64,000 nucleotides of DNA from Paenibacillus taichungensis (lineage in GTDB: Bacteria > Bacillota > Bacilli > Paenibacillales > Paenibacillaceae). The position numbers and the translations under genes were made by a program. The notes under the pieces were generated by a model. It was given only the letters and a program-made list of their open reading frames with translations, searched no databases and had not been told where the DNA came from. Shown here piece by piece: positions 17,374-26,373 of the stretch (positions are counted from its first letter, which is position 1; each line of letters begins with the position of its first letter). The DNA lies in NCBI RefSeq assembly GCF_013359905.1, contig NZ_JABMCC010000118.1, forward strand, positions 496,001 through 560,000. Direction: 5' to 3'.

Positions 17374-17895
17374 CTAATCACTTACCGTCATCATCGTCTC
17401 ACGTGGAGGCTGGTAATTTCCCAGCTGACGAAACGTAATGCCTTTTTGCTTCATCATGTTGGTAACCTTGCCTGTATCCTTGGGATATGGGCGATGAAAC
17501 ACGATTTCTGTAATACCGCTATTCGCGAGCATATTGGAGCAAGTCCAGCAAGGTTCATCCGTGACATATACAGAAGAGCCTTCGCGGTCAATTCGATCGG
17601 TGAACAAAAGCAAATTCTGCTCCGCATGAATGGTACGAATGCAACGTTGCTTTTTAACCATTTCCTCCTGACCGTCGGTTACCACCAGCTCGTATTCTTC
17701 CGAGATCATGCATCCTGCTTCAGAGCAGTCCGGAACCCCCATGGGCGCACCGTTATAGGCTGTTCCAAGCAGTTTCTTCCCCTGCACAAGTACGGCGCCA
17801 ACATGGCGGCGTGAACAGCGGGAACGGGTAGAGACCATATATGCGATGTCCATAAAATACGTATCCCAGTCTTTGCGTACGTCTGCTGTGCTCAT
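17374..17895 (-). CDS. comEB: ComEB, deoxycytidylate (dCMP) deaminase family
   Basis: A zinc-dependent dCMP deaminase that makes dUMP for thymidylate synthesis. Catalytic and zinc motifs are the HAE of TIHAEQN and the PCxxC of DEPCWTCSNM. The 173-aa length fits the family. The ATG at 17895 follows GGGAGGGAAA; an open frame six codons longer has no better signal. It lies between comEA and comEC in the conserved late-competence order, although in Bacillus its product is not needed for transformation. Confidence 0.95.
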   Translation of the reverse strand: MSTADVRKDWDTYFMDIAYMVSTRSRCSRRHVGAVLVQGKKLLGTAYNGAPMGVPDCSEAGCMISEEYELVVTDGQEEMVKKQRCIRTIHAEQNLLLFTDRIDREGSSVYVTDEPCWTCSNMLANSGITEIVFHRPYPKDTGKVTNMMKQKGITFRQLGNYQPPRETMMTVSD

Positions 17896-17991
17896 AACCG
17901 TTTCCCTCCCCATCTGATAAAAGTTGAACCCATACCTCTTTCTTATGTCATTTCCAATTCAACTTATATCCTAATATTTAATATTGCGTGA

Positions 17992-18597
17992 TTACCTGAT
18001 CTGCACATAAGGAGCCATTTTCTCCAGCATCTTCATTCCGATTCCTTTCACTTTGGTCAGATCGCTGACTTTTGTAAAAGGACCATGCGAATTACGATAA
18101 TCAATAATGGCTTGCGCCTTTTTCTCCCCAATTCCAGGAAGGTCCATAAGCTTCGCTGCCGGAGCTGTATTGACATCAATTTTACCATTGTCGACAGCTT
18201 CATTGCTCACCATTGCTTGGTTATTGTCTGTTGAAACAACCGCTGCCTCGGATTTCGTTTGTGTCCCATCAGTAGGAGTATCCGTTTGCTTAACTGCAAC
18301 TGTCTGATCCACTGCAACTGTCTGATCAACCACTTTCCCTGCTGTGGCATCAACCAGATTAGTCTCTACAGGAGCCTCTGTTGTTGACGGTCTCTGTTCT
18401 GCGTCGGAAGCTTTCGTTTGTTCCTGAACCAAAGTAGCCGACTGTACAGCAGGGGTTTCCTGCTCTATCGTCGGCTTCTCGGTGGCGAGCTGCATAGGTT
18501 CCCAGCCAGAAGGCGGCTGTTCACTTTTGCCCGACCATAATATTAGTATACATCCGACCACCGCAGCAGCAATGGTCATCCCCTTGTTCCATCTCAT
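17992..18597 (-). CDS. comEA: ComEA, membrane-anchored DNA receptor for competence
   Basis: Binds incoming double-stranded DNA at the cell surface. The 201-aa protein has one N-terminal transmembrane anchor (MTIAAAVVGCILILW), a Thr/Val/Gln-rich linker with the imperfect repeat VDQTVAVDQTVAV, and a C-terminal helix-hairpin-helix pair (IDVNTAPAAKLMDLPGIG and FTKVSDLTKVKGIGMKML). The ATG at 18597 is taken as the start; in-frame TTG and GTG codons lie 9 and 3 codons upstream, and the purine-rich GGGAGAGG could serve either GTG or ATG. It is divergent from comER. Confidence 0.93.
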   Translation of the reverse strand: MRWNKGMTIAAAVVGCILILWSGKSEQPPSGWEPMQLATEKPTIEQETPAVQSATLVQEQTKASDAEQRPSTTEAPVETNLVDATAGKVVDQTVAVDQTVAVKQTDTPTDGTQTKSEAAVVSTDNNQAMVSNEAVDNGKIDVNTAPAAKLMDLPGIGEKKAQAIIDYRNSHGPFTKVSDLTKVKGIGMKMLEKMAPYVQIR

Positions 18598-18783
18598 CTC
18601 TTCCACACCTCTCCCTGGATTCAAAATAAATCTATTCTGAACACGGGCGGTGCTTCCGAACCGTTGGACTTGCCTGGTAAACCAAGCTGTACTATTTTCA
18701 TGTCATGTGAAGCAGGTCTTGACGCATACACTAGAGGGAAAGAACTGCGCCATTACCGTAAAGCATGAAAGGAGGCCTGAACA

Positions 18784-19629
18784 ATGAAGGTTGGATTTAT
18801 CGGAACCGGCAGCATGGGCAGCCTGCTGATCTATGCCTTGATTCAATCCGGTGCACTTGAGCCACGGCAGATCGCCGCCAGCAATAGAACCCCTTCCAAA
18901 GTACGGCAGTTATCCCTCCGTTACCCCGGTCTGCATGAATCACAGAGCAACCGGGAAACCGTCATCCGCAGCAATATCATCTTTTTGTGCGTGAAGCCAC
19001 TTGAATTCAAACATGTCATTGACGACATCCTGCCTGTCGTGAATCCCAATCATATAATCGTCTCGATCACCAGTCCCGTGCAGCTGCGCCATCTGGAATC
19101 TTCACTTCCTTGCAAAGTCTCCAAAGTTATCCCCAGCGTTACGCACCAGGTCGGCAGCGGAGCGTCCCTGTGTATTCACGGTGAGCGAATGACTACCGAA
19201 GACCGCGCTGTGCTGGAAGGGCTGCTCAGTCATATCGGCAGACCCTATCAAGTGGATGAAGCCTGTACCCGGATCACATCCGACTTCTCCAGCTGCGGAC
19301 CTGCATTCATATCGTTCTTTCTGGAGCAATGGATCGAGAGTGCCGTCAAGCTTACAGGCATCAAACGAGCCGACGCCTGCGCTCTTGCCGGCGAGATGCT
19401 CCTGGGAACAGGCAAGCTGCTCACCGAAGGAGGATACACCCCGCAAGAACTTCAGGCTCGCGTGGCTGTACCTGGCGGCATCACCGCACAGGCACTTGCC
19501 CTGCTAAAGGTAAGTCTGAATGGTGTTTTTGACAGTCTGATCCAGACGACTCACGACAAATATGATGAAGATTTGTTGAAGCTGGATGAACTATTCAAAA
19601 CCGGTGAGATTAACCGGCAACAATATTAA
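18784..19629 (+). CDS. comER: ComER, pyrroline-5-carboxylate reductase family protein
   Basis: A 281-aa Rossmann-fold protein of the ProC family, with the N-terminal dinucleotide motif GFIGTGSMGSLL and the C-terminal dimerisation helix region (SSCGPAFISFFLEQW, RVAVPGGITAQAL). Its place opposite comEA identifies it as ComER rather than a proline-biosynthesis enzyme; its exact role is unclear (a non-essential competence-locus gene in Bacillus). The start ATG follows AAAGGAGGCC. Its last 20 nt overlap the 3' end of leuS on the other strand. Confidence 0.92.
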   Translation: MKVGFIGTGSMGSLLIYALIQSGALEPRQIAASNRTPSKVRQLSLRYPGLHESQSNRETVIRSNIIFLCVKPLEFKHVIDDILPVVNPNHIIVSITSPVQLRHLESSLPCKVSKVIPSVTHQVGSGASLCIHGERMTTEDRAVLEGLLSHIGRPYQVDEACTRITSDFSSCGPAFISFFLEQWIESAVKLTGIKRADACALAGEMLLGTGKLLTEGGYTPQELQARVAVPGGITAQALALLKVSLNGVFDSLIQTTHDKYDEDLLKLDELFKTGEINRQQY

Positions 19630-22054
19630 CGAGTTTGCCTGGAACGGCAATGACCTTGCGAATGGTCTTGCCTTCCAGTGCCTGCTTCACAGGTGCCAGT
19701 TCCATTGTAAAGTCCTGCATGCCCTGTGCGTCCAGATCCTTCACGATCGTAGCACGGGTTACAATTTTGCCATTCACTTGAACAACAATCTCCACTTCGG
19801 CATCCACCGTCATGGACTCATCATACTCAGGCCAAGCTACATAAGAGATTCCACCTTCATGACCGAGACGGCTCCACAGCTCCTCTGCCATATGCGGTGC
19901 CAGCGGTGACAACAGCTGTACAAAGTTCTCCATGGCTTCACGCGGCAGCGTATCTGCTTTGTATGCATCGTTGATGAAGATCATCAGCTGGCTGATCGCT
20001 GTGTTGAAACGCAGATGTTCCAGATCCTCTGTAACCTTTTTGATTGTCTTGTGTGCAGTGCGCTTGAACTCATCGGTTCCACCATCGGCTGTGATCTTGT
20101 CATGGATTGCACCTGTATCTTCGTTGATGAACAGACGCCATACACGTGACAGGAAGCGATGCATGCCCTCAACCCCGTTAGCGTTCCACGGTTTTGTAGC
20201 CTCCAGAGGCCCCATGAACATTTCATACAGACGCAATGTATCTGCACCGAATTCATTAACGATCTCATCCGGGTTAATAACATTACCACGGGATTTACTC
20301 ATCTTCTCATTGTTGGTTCCCAGGATCATACCTTGGTTGACCAGTTTGTGGAACGGCTCTTTGGTATGCACCACACCCAGATCATACAGCACTTTATGCC
20401 AGAAACGAGCGTACAGCAAGTGAAGCACTGCGTGCTCTGCTCCCCCGATGTACAGATCAACCGGCAGCCACTGCTGCTGTTTCTCTTGAGAGATCAGTTC
20501 CTTGTCATTGTGCGGATCGATAAAGCGCAGGTAATACCAGCAGCTACCGGCCCATTGTGGCATTGTGTTCGTCTCGCGACGTGCTTTCATTCCCGTTTCC
20601 GGATCTACGGTGTTAACCCATTCCGTAACATTCGCCAGTGGTGACTCTCCAGTGCCCGAAGGTTTGATCTGGTCAATATCCGGCAGCAGCAAAGGCAATT
20701 GATCTTCCGGCACCGTCTTCATCGTTCCGTCTTCCAGATGCAGAATCGGGATTGGCTCACCCCAGTAACGCTGACGGCTGAACAGCCAATCGCGCAGACG
20801 ATAGGTGACCTTGCCTTGTCCCTTACCGTTCTCTTCCAACCAGGCGATCATCTTCGCAATCGCTTCTTCGTTGTTCAATCCGTTCAGGAAATCGGAGTTC
20901 ACATGCGGTCCGTCTCCGGAATACGCTTCTTGTGTCACGTCGCCACCCTGTACAACCTCGATGATGTCCAGACCAAACTGTTTTGCAAACTCCCAGTCAC
21001 GAGCGTCATGTCCCGGAACGGCCATGATCGCCCCTGTGCCGTATCCAGCCAGAACATAATCGGCGATCCAGATTGGCACCTTCGCTCCATTTACCGGATT
21101 GATTGCATAAGTTCCTGTGAACACACCCGTTTTGTCTTTAGCCAAATCGGTACGTTCCAGATCGCTTTTGCGAGCAGCCTGTTCCTGATATGACTTGATT
21201 GCTTCACGCTGTTCAGCCGTTGTAATGACTTCCACAAGCTCATGCTCAGGTGCCAATACAGCATAACTTGCGCCAAACAAAGTATCTGCACGTGTCGTAA
21301 ACACTTTGATGACTTCTTCATGACCCTCAATGGCAAAAGTAACTTCCGCCCCGGTCGATTTGCCGATCCAGTTGCGCTGCATATCCTTGATACTTTCCGA
21401 CCAGTCCAGCTCTTCCAGGTCTTCCAGCAAACGCTCTGCATATTCCGTAATTCTCAATACCCATTGGCGCATCGGTTTACGAACGACCGGATGTCCACCA
21501 CGCTCACTCTTGCCATCGATAACTTCTTCGTTCGCCAGTACTGTACCCAAAGCTTCGCACCAGTTCACAGGCACTTCATCTACATAAGCCAGGCCTTTAT
21601 TGTACAACTGGATGAAGATCCATTGCGTCCATTTGTAATAGTCAGGGTCTGTTGTACTGATCTCACGATCCCAGTCATATGAGAAACCCAGTGATTTGAT
21701 CTGGCGACGGAAATTGTCAATATTGCGGAATGTAATATCCCGTGGATGCTCACCAGTATCCAATGCATGCTGCTCAGCAGGCAGGCCGAAAGCGTCCCAA
21801 CCCATTGGATGCAATACATTGAAGCCGCGCATACGTTTGAAACGGGATACGATATCCGTTGCCGTGTATCCTTCCGGGTGACCTACGTGCAGGCCTGAGC
21901 CGGATGGATATGGAAACATATCCAGGGCATAGAACTTCGGTTTAGCCGGGTCCTCACCCGTTTTAAACGTTTTGTTGTCATCCCAGTATTGCTGCCAACT
22001 TTTCTCCATGTCTTGTGGCTTATAGCCGTGTTTCGGCTGTTGATTCTCACTCAT
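19610..22054 (-). CDS. leuS: Leucyl-tRNA synthetase
   Basis: Charges tRNA-Leu with leucine. The 814-aa class I synthetase has the HIGH motif in PYPSGSGLHVGHPEGYTATD, an inserted CP1 editing domain (GTGAIMAVPGHDARD), and the KMSKS motif as EKMSKSRGN. Size fits the bacterial enzyme. It is controlled by a leucine T-box leader (22093-22400). It overlaps comER by 20 nt tail to tail. In Bacillus leuS lies elsewhere, so its place between comER and the yqe operon is lineage-specific. Confidence 0.98.
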   Translation of the reverse strand: MSENQQPKHGYKPQDMEKSWQQYWDDNKTFKTGEDPAKPKFYALDMFPYPSGSGLHVGHPEGYTATDIVSRFKRMRGFNVLHPMGWDAFGLPAEQHALDTGEHPRDITFRNIDNFRRQIKSLGFSYDWDREISTTDPDYYKWTQWIFIQLYNKGLAYVDEVPVNWCEALGTVLANEEVIDGKSERGGHPVVRKPMRQWVLRITEYAERLLEDLEELDWSESIKDMQRNWIGKSTGAEVTFAIEGHEEVIKVFTTRADTLFGASYAVLAPEHELVEVITTAEQREAIKSYQEQAARKSDLERTDLAKDKTGVFTGTYAINPVNGAKVPIWIADYVLAGYGTGAIMAVPGHDARDWEFAKQFGLDIIEVVQGGDVTQEAYSGDGPHVNSDFLNGLNNEEAIAKMIAWLEENGKGQGKVTYRLRDWLFSRQRYWGEPIPILHLEDGTMKTVPEDQLPLLLPDIDQIKPSGTGESPLANVTEWVNTVDPETGMKARRETNTMPQWAGSCWYYLRFIDPHNDKELISQEKQQQWLPVDLYIGGAEHAVLHLLYARFWHKVLYDLGVVHTKEPFHKLVNQGMILGTNNEKMSKSRGNVINPDEIVNEFGADTLRLYEMFMGPLEATKPWNANGVEGMHRFLSRVWRLFINEDTGAIHDKITADGGTDEFKRTAHKTIKKVTEDLEHLRFNTAISQLMIFINDAYKADTLPREAMENFVQLLSPLAPHMAEELWSRLGHEGGISYVAWPEYDESMTVDAEVEIVVQVNGKIVTRATIVKDLDAQGMQDFTMELAPVKQALEGKTIRKVIAVPGKLVNIVAG

Positions 22055-22092
22055 CTATTGTTCCTCCTCTGGTTATTCGCTTTTATTGCAAC

Positions 22093-22400
22093 AAAAAAAC
22101 CTCAGCATCCCGTAGCGTTTGCAGCGCTAGGGACGAGAGGTTGAATTCCCGTGGTACCACCCTAGTTAGCGGACGATCGTGCTTCGTCATCCACTCCCTT
22201 TGGACCTGTAACGGCGGTTAACCGATGCGGATTTCCATTCCTGAACCGGAGTGTTAATGAGTCGGTTGCAAGATGGTGTAATCACCGCATTTCTCCAAGG
22301 CGAGTTCGTGAAATACTGTCAACCGACTTGCACCAACCGCCGGCTCTCTGTCATGTACAGGACTCACTACTGATCCTTATCATCGAAATATGTATACGAT
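22093..22400 (-). ncRNA. T-box leader riboswitch of leuS (leucine specifier)
   Basis: The minus strand carries the T-box sequence AGGGTGGTACCACG (22150-22163) that pairs with uncharged tRNA acceptor ends, followed by a terminator hairpin and a T-run (22093-22142). In stem I, an AGTA / GAA bulge motif precedes the triplet CTC at 22302-22304, a leucine specifier codon. Uncharged tRNA-Leu should stabilise the antiterminator and switch leuS on. Confidence 0.93.
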
Positions 22401-22412
22401 ATGATCGGAAAC

Positions 22413-22441
22413 ATTATATAAAAAAACAGCATTAAAGTCAA
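22413..22441 (-). promoter_or_regulatory. Sigma-A promoter of the leuS T-box transcript
   Basis: TTGACT (22436-22441), a 17-nt spacer and a perfect TATAAT (22413-22418) on the minus strand, directly upstream of the T-box leader. Confidence 0.8.
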
Positions 22442-22490
22442 TATTACACTGTCTGTTGAGTATAAGCAATGCCATGCATCAGTATACAAA

Positions 22491-23447
22491 TTAAGACGAC
22501 TGGAATCGCTTGATTCCTTCTTCTAGGTTATCAATCGACCACTGAATGTGTTCCTTGTTATCGTATTGACGATATGGACACTCGATTCTCAGCGCCAGAT
22601 CAAAGTACAGATCATATAAACTTCTTCTTCTTCGTTCACTGTCTGTTGTAACTGCTCTACCATAGCCTTTGAGGAATCCCGGTGTATTATTAAAATGACT
22701 GAAGTAGTGCTCCATCAGAGGATCTGCCCAAAGAGAACGTTCAAAATCGATAATGGCAGTGATCTGCCCCGCCTCCACAAATACATTCCCATCCCACAAA
22801 TCCCAATGCACAAGCACAGGCTCTTTGACATCATCCAGCACATCCGATTTTTCTTGAATCAAACGCTCCAGTTCCTCATAACGAATCGAAAATTCCACAC
22901 CCGCTGCTTTGCTATCTCCCAGCATATCATCCATTAAGCAAAGGAAAGCTTCTCTCCACGTCGTATAATGCGGTTTCTTTGAGGAAAAGTAACCAAACTT
23001 CTCTCCTTTAATTTCATTGATTCGACGATTGTGGGCACCCAGCTGCTGCTCTATGGATTCCTGCTCTTCTGCACTGTACTGATCTTTGACTTTGTTATAC
23101 GGCGTTCCTGGCATGTATTCCATAATAAAATATTCTGCCGGAACCAGGGTGAGCGATGGATCGTAGGCCAATACCCGGGGAACGGGTACATCCTGAAGTT
23201 CTGCCACAAGTCGTAGTGCCTCAACCTCAGCAACCATAACTTGCTGTTCACAGCGCATCAGCTTAATGCCATTAGAAGGAGCAATTTTGAGTACAACCTT
23301 CTGTCCGTCTTTCTTGGTGATAAAGTAAGCGTGGTTTGCCCAGCCGTCGATCATCTCTTTGTATTCTTGGATACCTGTGTTAAAGTGCTGCTGCACAATT
23401 CTGTCTAATTGTTCAGAAGTCAGCCTTGTTTTGTATGTACTTTCCAT
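22491..23447 (-). CDS. Aminoglycoside phosphotransferase (APH) family kinase
   Basis: A 318-aa protein-kinase-like small-molecule kinase. It has an N-lobe lysine region (QKVVLKIAPSN), the catalytic loop HWDLWDGN (HxDxxxxN) and the metal-binding IDFERS (DFE) motif. The true substrate may be an antibiotic, a sugar or another alcohol and cannot be told from sequence. The start ATG at 23447 follows a weak GGTGGG. It is a single gene between the leuS T-box and yqeM. There is no mobile element near it to suggest an acquired resistance gene. Confidence 0.85.
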   Translation of the reverse strand: MESTYKTRLTSEQLDRIVQQHFNTGIQEYKEMIDGWANHAYFITKKDGQKVVLKIAPSNGIKLMRCEQQVMVAEVEALRLVAELQDVPVPRVLAYDPSLTLVPAEYFIMEYMPGTPYNKVKDQYSAEEQESIEQQLGAHNRRINEIKGEKFGYFSSKKPHYTTWREAFLCLMDDMLGDSKAAGVEFSIRYEELERLIQEKSDVLDDVKEPVLVHWDLWDGNVFVEAGQITAIIDFERSLWADPLMEHYFSHFNNTPGFLKGYGRAVTTDSERRRRSLYDLYFDLALRIECPYRQYDNKEHIQWSIDNLEEGIKRFQSS

Positions 23448-23573
23448 TCTACATCCCACCCGGAATTAAATTTTCAAGATTCTACTATTTAGAAAACGTT
23501 TTCCATCCAACTATTATGGCTTCCTTTAACCCTACTGGCAATAACTTTTATTACATATAAAAAAACAATCTTA

Positions 23574-23613
23574 TAGACAAAGAACTGCCCTTATACATCA
23601 TAAGGACAGTTCT
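23574..23613 (-). terminator. Terminator downstream of yqeM
   Basis: On the minus strand AGAACTGTCCTTAT and ATAAGGGCAGTTCT form a 14-bp stem (one mismatch) followed by TTTGTC. It ends the yqe operon. Confidence 0.75.
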
Positions 23614-23624
23614 ATATCATACTC

Positions 23625-24395
23625 CTATTTCACGGCTACATAGAATAGACGCTGTGCGCCTTCTCCCGCCTCTTTCCACTCAAAATCAGCATATACACGT
23701 ACATCTCTGAAGCCGGCCTTCGTGAGCTCCAGCTTCATCCAGTCCGGATCATACGCGCGCTGAACATGAACCTCTTCAAACCGTTGGTACATATCCTTGC
23801 CGCTCTCAGCCACACGTGAAAATATACTTAGATGATGCTCTATCTCACACCGATCTTGATCCATATCACAGGTCCAAATATACGATACGGAGCGTTCGTC
23901 CAACACAAATGGTTGCTCTTCTTCGTATCGAATAAGGGTATTCGGATGATGTACATCGAACAGGAATGTGCCCTCCGGCTTTAGCATCTCGTAAGTACGC
24001 TGAAAGGTACGAACGACATCCTCTTTTTCAAGCAGATAATTCACGCAATCACAGAACGATATCACCGAGTCCACAGGCTCCGGAACTCTCCAGTCCCGCA
24101 TATCCTGCTGGACCCAGCGGACACTACCTTCCCGATATAAGCGGTGGCCTTGAGGTGTGGCCTCCATTTTACTGCGCGCAACAGACAACATGTCCGCCGA
24201 CAGGTCAATACCTGTAACTTCAAAGCCGGAGTTCACCAGTGGGATCGTAATTGAGCCGGTTCCACAGCCCAGTTCAGCCACACTTTTCGGCATGCCATGC
24301 CGTTCCCAAGCCGTTCTCGCAAACCTTATCCAGTCCGGATAAGGCATATCCTCCATTAATTCATCGTACACATAGGCAAATTTCCGGTAAGACAT
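23625..24395 (-). CDS. yqeM: Class I SAM-dependent methyltransferase YqeM
   Basis: A 256-aa methyltransferase with SAM-binding motif I VAELGCGTGSITIPL, followed by VTGIDLSADML and the motif IV region VISFCDCVNYLL. The N-terminus MSYRKFAYVYDELM aligns with Bacillus YqeM, which favours the ATG at 24395 over the GTG three codons upstream; neither has a good ribosome binding site. The natural substrate is not known. It is the last gene of the yqe operon; in Bacillus it directly follows the rsfS homolog, but here cvfB lies between. Confidence 0.85.
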   Translation of the reverse strand: MSYRKFAYVYDELMEDMPYPDWIRFARTAWERHGMPKSVAELGCGTGSITIPLVNSGFEVTGIDLSADMLSVARSKMEATPQGHRLYREGSVRWVQQDMRDWRVPEPVDSVISFCDCVNYLLEKEDVVRTFQRTYEMLKPEGTFLFDVHHPNTLIRYEEEQPFVLDERSVSYIWTCDMDQDRCEIEHHLSIFSRVAESGKDMYQRFEEVHVQRAYDPDWMKLELTKAGFRDVRVYADFEWKEAGEGAQRLFYVAVK

Positions 24396-24440
24396 GTCAG
24401 GCACCGCACTTTCAATTTCATTTTCGAATCTCTTTTGAAC

Positions 24441-24486
24441 AAAAGAAAAAGCAGGGGCGTCCGGAGTTCACCCAGCCTTGCCCTGC
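24441..24486 (-). terminator. Terminator between cvfB and yqeM
   Basis: On the minus strand GCAGGG (24481-24486) and CCCTGC (24451-24456) close a hairpin followed by TTTTTCTTTTG. Confidence 0.7.
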
Positions 24487-24534
24487 CTTTACTTGTGGAT
24501 TCAAGCGCATACTTGATCCATGAAACCTGTTTGT

Positions 24535-25440
24535 CTACTTGTCCTCGTTCTGATCCTGAGGTACAGACTCTGTCAGATAGGTCCAGTTTTCCTTTTGAGT
24601 TACCAGACCGTCCTTCATCAGTTTGCCCAAGGCCCGTTTGAAAGCGGATTTACTAATACCAAAGCGCTGCTTGATGATGTCCGGCGGGGTTGCATCCGAA
24701 TACGGCATGCCGCCCGTAGGGCGTTCTTTCATGAAAGCAAGCAGTTTGTCTGCATCTTCGTTGCGACCAACCTCTTTGAGAGGAGACATTGCCAGATTGA
24801 CACGTCCATCTTCACGGACCATAGTTACCCGGCAGTTTACCTTTTCACCCAGACGCAGCATCCGGTTACGCTCCGAGGAATGGATCATGCCAATGGCTCC
24901 AAATCCCAGCACTCCACCTTCAACAAGTACAAACGTACCCATCTGAAGTGTCTTGTACACCGTAGCTTCAACCCATTGATTAACCCATGAGGTTGGCGCA
25001 TGGAAAGACAATGGTGCAAGCTCACGTTCTCCGGCCAATTTCGCACGCAAACGTCCCTGCTTGTCATGTTCCATAATAACAAAGACTTCATCGCCCACCT
25101 GGGGACGCAGCTCTTCCAATTCAGACAGCTCACGAATCGGGAGCAGCAATTGCCGCCCAAGCCCCATCTCGAGGAAACAGCCGAGGCGTGGGTGAATATC
25201 AGCCACAACCAGACGTGCCATTTCGCCAAGAGTGAGATATGGTTTTTTCATGGTTGCCGCAAGGCGATCTTCCGTATCAAAGAACAGAAAGACCTCCAGC
25301 GTTTCTCCAATTTTCACGTCCCGTGTGAGCTCCGTATAGTGAAGCAGTACATCTTCCGATCCTGTCGTCAAAAAGTAGCCAAATGGAGACACTTCACGTG
25401 AAACCGGCAAGTTGACGACTGTTCCTGCGATCAAACTCAT
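24535..25440 (-). CDS. cvfB: CvfB/YitL-type S1-domain RNA-binding protein
   Basis: A 301-aa protein with tandem S1-like OB domains (FGYFLTTGSEDVLLHY; LGCFLEMGLGRQLLLPI; MGTFVLVEGGVLGFGAIGMIH) and a C-terminal winged helix (IIKQRFGISKSAFKRALGKLMKDGL). This order matches CvfB of staphylococci and streptococci and Bacillus YitL. Those proteins bind RNA; CvfB affects virulence gene expression in Staphylococcus. Its ATG overlaps the rsfS stop by 4 nt, so it is translated with the yqe operon, a position not found in Bacillus. Confidence 0.88.
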   Translation of the reverse strand: MSLIAGTVVNLPVSREVSPFGYFLTTGSEDVLLHYTELTRDVKIGETLEVFLFFDTEDRLAATMKKPYLTLGEMARLVVADIHPRLGCFLEMGLGRQLLLPIRELSELEELRPQVGDEVFVIMEHDKQGRLRAKLAGERELAPLSFHAPTSWVNQWVEATVYKTLQMGTFVLVEGGVLGFGAIGMIHSSERNRMLRLGEKVNCRVTMVREDGRVNLAMSPLKEVGRNEDADKLLAFMKERPTGGMPYSDATPPDIIKQRFGISKSAFKRALGKLMKDGLVTQKENWTYLTESVPQDQNEDK

Positions 25441-25784
25441 ACCGTTTCCACCACTTTGGCATCAGACCACAGTCGTTCAATGTTGTAATACTCACGCTCG
25501 TCGCGGTGGAAGATATGAACAACCACATCACCCATATCCATCAATACCCAACGTGCCGAATCCATACCTTCGATGCCTTTGATATTCACGCCGGCAGCAT
25601 GCGCCTGTTTACGAATCTCTGTTGCAATCGCCTGTACCTGAGTATCGGAATTCCCGTGACAGATAACAAAATAGTCCGCTACCAGCGAGATACCAATCAG
25701 ATCCAGTGCTACAATGTTGGATGCTTTTTTATCGTCAGCGGCCGCAACCGCCATATTCATAAGTTCTTTCGATGATACTGTCAT
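25437..25784 (-). CDS. rsfS: Ribosomal silencing factor RsfS
   Basis: A 115-aa protein of the Iojap/RsfS family that binds L14 on the 50S subunit and blocks subunit joining in starvation. Typical segments are ADYFVICHGNSDTQVQAIA, WVLMDMGDVVVHIF and YYNIERLW. The ATG at 25784 is preceded by GGAGG; an upstream in-frame start is not supported. It lies in the order nadD-yqeK-rsfS, as in most Firmicutes, and is coupled to cvfB by overlap. Confidence 0.96.
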   Translation of the reverse strand: MTVSSKELMNMAVAAADDKKASNIVALDLIGISLVADYFVICHGNSDTQVQAIATEIRKQAHAAGVNIKGIEGMDSARWVLMDMGDVVVHIFHRDEREYYNIERLWSDAKVVETV

Positions 25785-25806
25785 GAACCAACCTCCATAA
25801 TCTAAT

Positions 25807-26373
25807 CTATAAATGTGCAATCAAGTCATTCCGCGACAACATGGTCAAAGGGTAAATGACACGGCGCTGCGAGATCAACAAGCTGATCGTTGAGTCAAAA
25901 CCGGCAATTAGACCTTCTTCCAGACTGAGCTCAGCCTGTTCGCGAATATGATTTACTCCCGGGAAGTCTCTTCCCGGTTCAATATAATCCGCAAGACATA
26001 CCACTTTATCCAGCAGGCTCATGCCCACTCGACCTGAGGTATGCCAGCGAATAGCATTAATAATTTCTTCATCATCAATGCCGTAGTCACGTTTGGCAAC
26101 AAAAGCACCCACTTCGGAATGCCAGAGCTGCTTGTCATGCTGCAAAAGTTCTTCGTTTAAACCATTATCACGGATGACCGCTTCCATCTCGGATACGGGC
26201 CAATACTTGGCCACATCATGCAAGATTGCTGCCAAATCCGCTTTTACAGGATCAGCACCATATTTTTCAGCCAATAACACTGCCGACTCCATGACACCCA
26301 GCGTATGCTTCCAACGCTTCTCTGGCATTTGACCGGAAACTGCGCGGATCAGTTCGTCACGGCTTAGTTCCAT
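25807..26373 (-). CDS. yqeK: YqeK, HD-domain Ap4A hydrolase (symmetrical)
   Basis: A 188-aa HD-superfamily phosphohydrolase. Metal-binding residues are visible in KRWKHTLGVMESA, the HD of AILHDVAKYWP, HSEVGAFVAK, and RWHTSGR. Characterised family members cleave diadenosine tetraphosphate symmetrically to two ADP. It overlaps the 3' end of nadD by 17 nt and is followed by rsfS after 22 nt. Confidence 0.93.
   Translation of the reverse strand: MELSRDELIRAVSGQMPEKRWKHTLGVMESAVLLAEKYGADPVKADLAAILHDVAKYWPVSEMEAVIRDNGLNEELLQHDKQLWHSEVGAFVAKRDYGIDDEEIINAIRWHTSGRVGMSLLDKVVCLADYIEPGRDFPGVNHIREQAELSLEEGLIAGFDSTISLLISQRRVIYPLTMLSRNDLIAHL

Noticed and set aside
22093..22400. tRNA-like folding near leuS
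   Set aside because: The structure is fully explained as a T-box leader with its terminator.
22491..23447. APH-family gene as an acquired antibiotic-resistance gene
   Set aside because: The family motifs are real, but there is no mobile element or atypical context, and the family includes many housekeeping kinases.
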